From NCBI GenBank assembly GCA_022592435.1, contig JABYQS010000141.1, positions 1 through 64,000 on the forward strand: DNA of 64,000 nucleotides. Direction: 5' to 3'. Below the pieces are notes generated by a model. That model made no database searches. It had not been told where the DNA came from and saw nothing but the letters and a program-made list of their open reading frames with translations. Position numbers and translations under genes: made by a program. Origin of the DNA: Cerioporus squamosus (Eukaryota; Basidiomycota; Agaricomycetes; Polyporales; Polyporaceae). Below are positions 56,635 through 64,000 of the stretch, one piece after another (position 1 is the first letter of the stretch; every line of letters starts with the position of its first letter).

Positions 56635-56991
56635 AGCATAGACATCTCCCACTAACTTCGCACTTCATGTATGTATTACTGTGCCTGGATACTCCTGTAC
56701 GCTTTGAATATCATTGCCTCTCTTCTCTCCTTGTAATAGTGAGCCATTTCGCGATGACGTCGAGGCCCCGGTGTCGCTCGGTGTCATTAGTTCGCTGTCG
56801 GTCGTCTATAAGCGCTAGCAGTCAGCAAGCGCCTTCCTCAATTTGGTTGTCCTCCTCCTCCATGCACACCACGCAGCTCTCCTTTGTTCACCTTCAGGCC
56901 CACGTTCCAGTCCCTCGCTCCGTGATGGCTCCTCTTCGCCCCTCATCGCTCTACACCCCTCTGTACCGCTCTAAACACTCTGCTCCTCAGA
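56635..56991. other. intergenic, nothing recognised
   Basis: 357-bp spacer between co-oriented genes, pyrimidine-rich toward the downstream start codon as is usual for fungal promoters. No further element was identified. Confidence 0.45.
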
Positions 56992-58788
56992 ATGGACGTA
57001 CACCTTGCAAACATCGCGCAACCCAACCCTGAGATAGTTCTCAACCAGGACACTATCACACCCCTTGCTGATCCGGCCTTGTCCACGACCGACGCCACGA
57101 CCGACGCAGGAGCAGATGGAGACACCGAAGGCTCAGGCACAGGTATCAACCTCTCGTCGCCGCTCCGCGACTCTCACAGTGACTCCTCGACTGCATCGGG
57201 CTCAGTGAAGTGGGGCGCATACCGCTTCAGCGAAGACGCCACTGAGGACGATGATCCCCTCCTCCCCGCTCCCGAGCCCACTACGCCTGAGAGCGACGCT
57301 GATATAGAGCCTCTCGTTGACTCATTCTCCTCGTGGAAGCTGGGGTCCACGCCAGCGACTCCAGGCCCGAGACGGTTTACAAAGGTTGCTCTCCGGTGCG
57401 TCCGTACACTTGGATCGCGCGCATAAATTGTGACGGCTTTTCACAGCATGGCCGATACGAGCGACAATGACCACGCATTCCTCAGTCAAGATATCGCGTT
57501 CCCAGCGAATTTCTTACGAGCTGTACGGCAGGTGCAACGGGTGCAAGTGAGTCCCCACCTTGCCCCTTCGTGGTGGCACTGACCTAGCCTCCTAGACCCG
57601 CCTCGACAAGCGCACCACCGAGCTCGAACAAGAAATGGTGAATCTCCGAACTGAGTTTGCGGCCTCGGTTCGTACTTCGAAGACCTTGCTACTCAAAACG
57701 CAGGGTATGTACCACCGCCAGTTCTGCATACTACCCTCAGTCTGATCGCTGTACAGAGACCATCACCAGTGAACGCCGCACCATTGAGAAAGCACATGAA
57801 GGGGCCGCTGATTCCGTGCAGACTCTCGAGCAGAAGCTCTCTAGGGCGCAGTGCGCCATAGCGACGCTTCAAGCGCAACATAATGCGGATAAGTCCGCGA
57901 TGGAACGCATGGCAAACGATATTGCCGAGGTTCTAGCTATCCAAGAGGACATGGGATGTCGCCTGGAACGTCTCGACGAGAGCGAGCAGAGCTTGCGCCT
58001 GACGGCTGGCATGACTAGGGAACTTGTCACAGACCTCATGGACGAACCTCCTCCGTGTGGTCAAGCGTCACTTCCCACTCTTGCAGACGAGCTTGGCGGC
58101 AGCTCGCCATCACCCCTGGCCTCGAAGACGATGGCCTTGCTAGCGCGGGACGCCGACGTCGAGCATGATATGTTGTCCCCTCTCGCACACAAGTCTAAGC
58201 CGATGCCCGCTCTTGGTGGGCAGGTGCTGCGGTGCTCTTCCATTCCGTTATCTCTCTCCCAGCACACGCATCACTCTGCGCACGTGCACTCCATTCGTCA
58301 ATCGTCCACACATCCTCTATCCCAGTCAATGTCACCTCCCGAGGTCCCTCTTCCCGACGTCGATGCTCAACAGTCAGTATCGCCCACACAGCTGCCGACG
58401 GTGCCATTGAAGGACGTCAGAAGCGTATACGTCATGGTCCCACTTCGTTTCTCGAGAGACGTCCAGATGCGAATTGCGTCGTACCGGTTCTCGACGATCG
58501 AGAAAGTCCGTCGCTCCAGTGCGTACTGTGGTGATATTATAAGGGGTCTCTACCCGTTGGTAAGTGGTTCTCGAACAACGACGCACGTTTGTGTCCGCTG
58601 AACAACATATACCCTCGCAGATTACCCGGTTGCTCCTCGGCCTTTGCTGCAGGCAAAATTTGATGTTGGTTGGATTTCTCCTCGGACATCTGATACTACT
58701 TCCCATCCTCATGTATGTATACGGACGTCGTCGCCCACCGTCAGAGCTCCCCCCGACCAGTGATCATCCCATGTGGGACTCGCTCTAG
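56992..58788 (+). CDS. tail-anchored coiled-coil protein
   Basis: ATG 56992. The five exons (56992-57395, 57447-57546, 57596-57704, 57757-58559, 58621-58788) total 1584 nt, an intact protein of 527 residues. Residues 1 to about 135 are acidic and Ser/Thr/Pro-rich (disordered). Residues about 165-310 form a long coiled coil (TRLDKRTTELEQEMVNLRTE, VQTLEQKLSRAQCAIATLQA, MERMANDIAEVLAIQEDM). A Ser/Pro/His-rich linker follows, then a short ordered segment (DVQMRIASYRFSTIEKVRRS). The last exon encodes one hydrophobic helix (NLMLVGFLLGHLILLPILMY) and a short basic then polar tail. This is the layout of a protein anchored in the ER or nuclear envelope by its C-terminus, facing the cytoplasm. There is no enzymatic motif and I do not recognise the family. 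It lies 219 bp upstream of the transposase gene in the same orientation. Confidence 0.75.
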
Positions 58789-59006
58789 GCGCAGGCTTAC
58801 ACGCCTTACTTAGGAATCAATGTCATGCTTGATGATCTACTGTGCGTGTGCCGCACGGTCGCTTGATGGGATGATCAGATCTGTTATCGTGCTCTCTGAC
58901 TCTTAGCTGAGTATGCCTCCCTCCTGATACCTCTCATCGTCCCTCATCCTTGCTTCACCTCTTCGCTTTCTCCCTCTTCCACCTTCGTTCTCGACGTCCA
59001 AGGAAG

Positions 59007-62000
59007 ATGCCTATTTGCCGCTGCTCAATCTGCTTCGCCACTTGCACATACGAGGATGAAGACGGTCAACAGCAACCCGGCCGTTGGCTCAGTGCGGGAG
59101 ATTGCAGGAAGCATCAGCAGGCCGATACGAAGCGTGCAACGCGGCGTGCAGAGGCTCGAACCATGGCAGCTGAGCAAGTTGCCGGCCAAATCCTCCTGAC
59201 GACTCTCGAACCCACTCCCTCACCCTCGATGCCCGTCCGCCAACATGTCGTGGGCGATGGCGAGACAACAACGCCCCGCCCCCGTAAGGTGGAGTCCCAA
59301 GTGAGTTCGTGCATCGTGCTCAGATATGTTGACATTGAAAGTGTCACCAGGCGTCCCATGACCATGGAGCGTCGTCAGTCGCAGACGTGGTATCGCCTAT
59401 GGCCACTCTCTCAATAGCGCCGGAGGCTTCCGTCAAGGTACGAGTGACTCCGCGCAGTTGGATGTCCCGTCTAACGGCGTGCTACTTTACCAGGAAGCAG
59501 CTCAGACCCGTATCCAGGAGATGTCGAAACTGGAGGAACAGATCTATCGCCGATCTCTGCACGTCCCTCTGACGACCAGGCTAGTGTTTCAATCACGTCC
59601 CACCTCAAGTACGGATCCCCCCGGTACTGTGAGCGATGCAGTCGAGAACAGGGCTTTCCTCGAGTTCCGCGACTGGCTTCTGGCTAAGCAAGACGAAATG
59701 CGTACCTCTATTACCCCTCTCGGCCACAAGGACGCAGATGGAAGGCGATGCGCAAACTTGCGAAGACTCAACTACCAGCTCGACCGATTGAACCAGATCG
59801 TCAAGTGGTCGTGGGACCACTCCAAGGTGATGGCACGACTACCCGGATACTACACGCTGCCAGGGTCACACAAAGCGGAGCTCATACCGCCTCGTAAGTT
59901 GTCTGCGTGCTCTTCTTCACCCTCCGCTGATACTGGTATCCACAAGCTCCTCCTGCTGTCAAGCGCTCCATGATGGAGCCTCTTATACTCGCAGCCCTAA
60001 CCATGGTCACGATCGTCCATGCCATGGCGGCAGTCTCCCGCCCTGTTACTGGTTACATCCTTTCGGCATTGAAGGTGGTGCTACTCGGCGTCCTGACGCT
60101 CACGAAGCAGCGTCATACTCCCTTGCAATCAGCTCTCATGGAACATCTTCCGAAGGACGTTCGTACTGCCATGAAGCTTCTTGGCGTCGTGCCCGACATC
60201 GTTACCTATGCTTGCTGCCGGAAATGTTTCGCCATCTACGAATACGATCACACGCACCCTGAATCCCCTTATCCTCGCACCTGTACGCACAAAGAAGTCC
60301 AGACCTCCAAGCCATGCGGAGAACCTCTCGTCTTCGAGAACGTGCTCGGCTCTGTGCGCCCGGGCCGCTCGATATGGACGCCATTCCGCACGTATCCATA
60401 TCGCGGGCTCGTCAAGTGGATCGCCGAGTTTCTCTTACGCGTAGGCATCGAGATTATGGTTGAAGAGTCTTGGAAGAAAGCGGCGGCAGCGGGATCGACA
60501 TGGTCAGACATCATGGAGTCTCCCGGCATCCGCGAGTTCGTCGGCCCCGATGGCAAGACTCGCTTCTCAGTCCAGCTCAATGGCGACCTCCATCTCGTTT
60601 TTGCCATGTCCATCGACTGGTTCAATCCGCATGGCAACAAACAAGCCGGGAAGTCGCATTCCATTGGCGTCATCTATCTCGCATGTTTGAACCTCCCCCC
60701 GCATCTCCGCTACCGACCTGAGAATATCTTCCTTGCCGGGGTCATCCCTGGTCCCAAGGAACCGGACATAACGCAACTCAACCACCTCCTCCGACCGCTT
60801 GTGGATGAACTCCTACAACTGTGGGAGCCTGGTGTCCTGTTGGAGAAGACCGCTGACAGAGGTGGTCGCCGTGTACGTGCAGCAGTGATCCCACTTGTAT
60901 GCGATCTACCTGCCCTGCGCAAGGCTGCTGGCTTCGCATCTCACACTGCCACCCACTTCTGTTCCTTCTGCGACCTCCTCTACCCCAACAGAAACAACGT
61001 CGACCGCGCGACATGGCCTCCGCAATGCTCATGGGCTGAGCACCTCACCCACGCGAAGGTGTTTCGTGACGCCTCCACGGATAAAGTCCGCCAGAACATC
61101 TTCGATTCGTATGGGATACGTTGGTCCGAACTACTCCGCTTGCCTTACTGGGACCCCACGCGGTATGTTTTGCCTTGGCTCACTTGCTTGCTCGTCCTCC
61201 TTTAACAATCTCGTCCCATGCAGGTACGCGCCGCTAGACGTGATGCATAACTTATTCTTGGGCGAACTGCGACACCATTGCATCAATGTATGGGGTCTCA
61301 AGCAAGCCAAGTCCCGTACGACGCCTCAGGAAGGATCTCCGCATACTCCGGAGCAACAGGAGAAAGCGCTCGAGCGAATCAAGAATGGTCTTCGAAGGCT
61401 ATCTAAGAAGACTCTCGGGAGGGCAAGACTCGACTACCTGGAAGCCGCGGTGAGGTATAACGGCATTCAAGTATCGGCGAACAAACACACGAGAGCGGAT
61501 TACGCTCAGGTGCTCCTAGACTGGGTATGTACTTGGCTTACATGATTCAGCAGTGTCCTGACTTGCAGATAGGTTCAAGCTGTCCCAGGAGGATTCTCTA
61601 CATACCGCAGCCCGCCCAAGATGGACTGGCCTTCTGCGCGTTATCGTCTCCCTACGGACGAGCCCGAAGAGCCCGAAGAGTCCTCTGCTGCCATGTTCAC
61701 CAACGATGTCTTACAACAGCTGCGAAGCGACATCAAGAAGATGTTCATGCCGTCGTGGTTGGAGAAACCGCCGTCGAACATCGGGGACGCGTCGCATGGC
61801 AAGCTAAAAGCAGACCATTGGCGAACCCTGTGCACGGTCTCGATGGTCATCACCCTCGTGCGTCTTTGGGGCCATGCGCATGCTTCGAAGGAAGAAGCCG
61901 AGGCTCTCGAGAACTTCATGCATCTTGTCACCGCCGTTGACCTTGCCACTCGCCGCTCCATGAATCCTGATCGTGCGAATGCGTACGACTCGCACATGGA

Positions 62001-63075
62001 GGCATATCTCCAGGGGCTGCGTACCCTGTATGACGCCGACCTAGTCCCCAATCATCACCTTTCTCTGCACCTCAAGGACTGTCTGCTGCTCTTCGGACCT
62101 ACGCATGGTTGGTGGGTGTTCCCGTTCGAACGGTACAACGGCTTGTTGCAGCGTCTGAAGACGAACCATAAACCATGTGCGTCACATCCTGGCACTCCTC
62201 TGTATTCTCTCCACTCATTTAGGTTTAGCGGAAATGGCTACCACGTTCATGCGCTACTTCTATCTCGGCGCCGTACTGCGATGGATGATGGACACTTTCC
62301 GGTGGCCAGAGCTCCCGGAGTATGCCGAGATGATGCAAGCGTTTCGCACTGCGTTCACCAGTTACCGCAAGGGTACACAGGCTGTCGAATCGGTTTTCTC
62401 TTCACTTGGCGATGATGAAGGCACACCTGAAGACGACAAGCCTCCCCATGACGACACGCCCCTCAATCGCCGAGGCGGAACCGAGAAACATCTTCCGAAC
62501 GATATCTACGACGACTTGCTCACTCTCATCAACAGAACATCCTCGAAACACTACACGTCCTTCCATGAAGGAGCCATCGGCGCAGGCGATTATCTGCCTC
62601 CGATGGTGGAGTCCGTGGATCGCGTTGACCACAAGGGTGTGACGTTCAGCGGGGCCCCGCGCGGTATGCGCAACTCGTTCGTCCTATTCCCCAGAGTTGT
62701 CGCAGGCGAACGACAAGTCGTCGCTGGCCAGATATCGGAGATCTTCTTCCATACCCGCCGCGTCGATGATGACACGACCGTGACCGAGCCCTTCTTGCTC
62801 ATCGACCAGTTCAAGACACTCTCCGAGGCGCACCGCAAGTTCGATCCCTATCTCAAGTTCCCCGACGTTCCTTCATGGCTGTGCTACAATGAACACTCTC
62901 CTGAGCAACACATTCTCCGTCTCGAAGACATCATTTCACATTGCGCAACGTACGTGTACACTCCTGCAGAGATCGGGAAGGAATGCATCGTGATCCGCTC
63001 GTTGGACCGGGTGAGTAGAGACATCTTGTGCACGCCTTGAAAGGACATCTACTGACTCGGCACCCCTAGAGCTAG
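59007..63075 (+). CDS. Tnp2-type transposase (Plavaka/CACTA-like), intact
   Basis: ATG 59007. The eight exons (59007-59300, 59351-59437, 59494-59893, 59947-61162, 61224-61524, 61573-62176, 62223-63010, 63070-63075) total 3696 nt, an intact protein of 1231 residues. The N-terminus (MPICRCSICFATCTY...GRWLSAGDCRKHQQ) is a Cys/His-rich putative zinc-binding domain. A second zinc-like cluster has CCRKCFAIYEYDHTH..CTHKE. The core carries the Tnp2 family hallmarks: VQLNGDLHLVFAMSIDWFNP (a catalytic-type Asp), HSIGVIYLACLNLPPHLRYR, CDLPALRKAAGF, HFCSFCDL, APLDVMHNLFLGELRHHC (Asp) and HGWWVFPFERYNGLLQRLKT (Glu). The final intron leaves the short ending SLDRS. Tnp2 enzymes cut and paste their own element. 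The intact frame makes a recently active element likely. Terminal repeats were not located in the window. Confidence 0.93.
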
Positions 63076-63325
63076 AATATTACTGTCGCCTCCATGTACC
63101 TCAGTGACGCTAATTCACATCAGTGCGCTGTGCGTTGTTGTGTGTGTGATCTGGTGCAGTGTGGAGTGTCATGTTCTGCCGTCGCTTGCATAGTGTGGTA
63201 CTCTTTGTCGTGTTGCTTTGTTGTGACAACCCCTGCAGGGCGGCGCGCGCCACTACATCATTGCCTTTGTGTATGCTGACGATAAGTACCACAGCTCCCC
63301 GCCGCAAGGCTCCATCCTCCTCCCA

Positions 63326-64000
63326 ATGACTCGCAACATGTCCTCTGATACCAGCGACCCGCCGACAGGCAACAACGGGATGCCCGCTACACCAGGGTGC
63401 CCCTCGTCCGACACACTTGCGACCCCGCCATCTGGTCCTCCCCCGACATCACGAGAGTCCGAAATGCCTGGGGAATTCCCTGAGCCGACTACCCAGACAC
63501 CGGAAGTCGCGCCCACCCCGACGTCGGCACCCAAGGGCACTGAAGAAGGTCCTCGGCCAGCGAGCACCGTGACGCGCGTTGCAAGACGCTCAAGCCAACG
63601 TCTCGTCTTGAAGCAGAACCGGTCCCGCGTCGAAGCCCCAGCAACTCCTCCAGAGGTCGGTTGCACAGATCCACTCCCTGTCATTGTCTTTGCTTATTGT
63701 TGTTGTAGCCTAAGATTCGCTCAAGCCAGGGAAAGCTCAAGCGTTCGGCTGCCAGAGCGGCGGTCGCTAACGTGTCTGCGATAGCTGCCGGGCATGCACT
63801 GAAGGACAAGCCGCAGCCGCCCAAGAAGAAGGTCAGAGCTACTCACCCTCGCTCATAATGCGCTCACTTACATCCTATACTCAGGCAACGGCGTCCAAGA
63901 AGAAGCTGGTTGCGCCGCGGCGCGGTCAGGTCGATCAACCTCCAGCCCCAGTCGTCTATCCCACGCACCAAACTGGAGTTCCAGCGGGGCAACACGTTCA
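63326..64000 (+). CDS. basic Ser/Pro-rich protein, truncated by the window end
   Basis: The ATG at 63326 (MTRNMSSDTSDPPTGNNGMP) starts a low-complexity Pro/Thr/Ser-rich segment. A basic segment follows (STVTRVARRSSQRLVLKQNR), and GT..AG introns at about 63,656-63,709 and 63,831-63,885 keep the frame open to the end of the window (KKKATASKKKLVAPRRGQVD). The composition suggests a disordered, nucleic-acid-binding protein. It lies 250 bp downstream of the transposase stop, on the same strand, so it may be an accessory gene of the same element. No domain is visible in the part present, and the 3' end lies outside. Confidence 0.55.

Larger units (their letters stand above)
52266..64000 (+). mobile_element. 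candidate large Plavaka-like element with cargo genes (right end outside)
   Basis: Five co-oriented genes sit with spacings of 0.2-0.9 kb: dioxygenase-like, LRR-like, tail-anchored coiled coil, Tnp2 transposase and a basic protein. All four complete ones are undamaged, whereas the 45-50 kb segment to the left is full of broken genes. Grouping them as one element is inference: no terminal inverted repeats or target-site duplication were seen, the right edge is outside, and a retroelement scar at 54.7 kb shows the block has itself been invaded. The minimal element would be the transposase with or without its nearest neighbours. Confidence 0.4.

Noticed and set aside
61527..61940. Alternative frame after the transposase exon ending at 61524
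   Set aside because: Using the acceptor at 61,572 instead of the first AG restores the conserved Tnp2 frame, so the alternative frame is a mis-splice artefact.

Overview
The window looks like nuclear DNA of a white-rot Agaricomycete (Basidiomycota, most likely Polyporales). The reasons are genes split by many 45-70 nt introns with GT..AG ends, a secreted class II manganese peroxidase, a DUF6533-type membrane protein, several F-box/LRR genes, and a Tnp2-type (Plavaka/CACTA-like) transposase of the kind common in mushrooms. This placement is inference from gene content; no alignment was run.

Layout. 0-9.3 kb: tail of an LRR-like gene, a DUF6533 membrane protein (-), an F-box/LRR-like tail (+), and a WD40 gene joined head-to-tail to an F-box gene (-). 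9.3-12.3 kb: no confident gene. 12.3-13.6 kb: an intact proline-rich protein (-). 14.7-16.4 kb: an intact short manganese peroxidase with 11 introns (-). 16.4-20.2 kb: no confident gene, with an AT-rich island at 19.1-19.8 kb. 20.3-29.1 kb: a minus-strand block holding a DHH phosphoesterase, a broken F-box gene, a WGR-type poly(ADP-ribose) polymerase and the proteasome assembly factor UMP1. 29.4-35.1 kb: degenerate duplicated sequence, an acidic nuclear-like protein, a cluster of AGGTNACC palindromes and a 142-bp tandem repeat. 35.1-39.5 kb: a helical protein, a SUN-domain protein and an uncharacterised protein (-). 40.1-42.75 kb: three small intact plus-strand genes, two of them paralogous. 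43.1-44.8 kb: a WD40 protein with a C-terminal membrane anchor (-). 44.8-52 kb: a gene graveyard with pieces of HSP70, a ZIP metal transporter split in opposite orientations, SNF1 kinase pieces and primer-binding-site-like retroelement scars. 52.3 kb to the end: five plus-strand genes. The four complete ones are intact: an Fe(II)/2-oxoglutarate dioxygenase-like protein resembling TET/JBP enzymes, an LRR-like protein, a tail-anchored coiled-coil protein and the Tnp2 transposase. A basic Ser/Pro-rich protein runs off the end.

For these four genes and for three others (40.1-42.75 kb) I worked out each splice junction by hand; every spliced length is a multiple of three. By contrast, the DHH, SUN, WD40 (6.7 kb), F-box (22-24 kb) and 38-39 kb genes each carry a single-base lesion in otherwise conserved reading frames. 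That pattern fits either recent decay or residual long-read assembly error.

Most interesting: the intact 52-64 kb block, which pairs a transposase with a TET/JBP-like dioxygenase and may be one large mobile element; the 40-42.75 kb small-gene trio; and the ZIP gene apparently split by a local inversion of about 3 kb.
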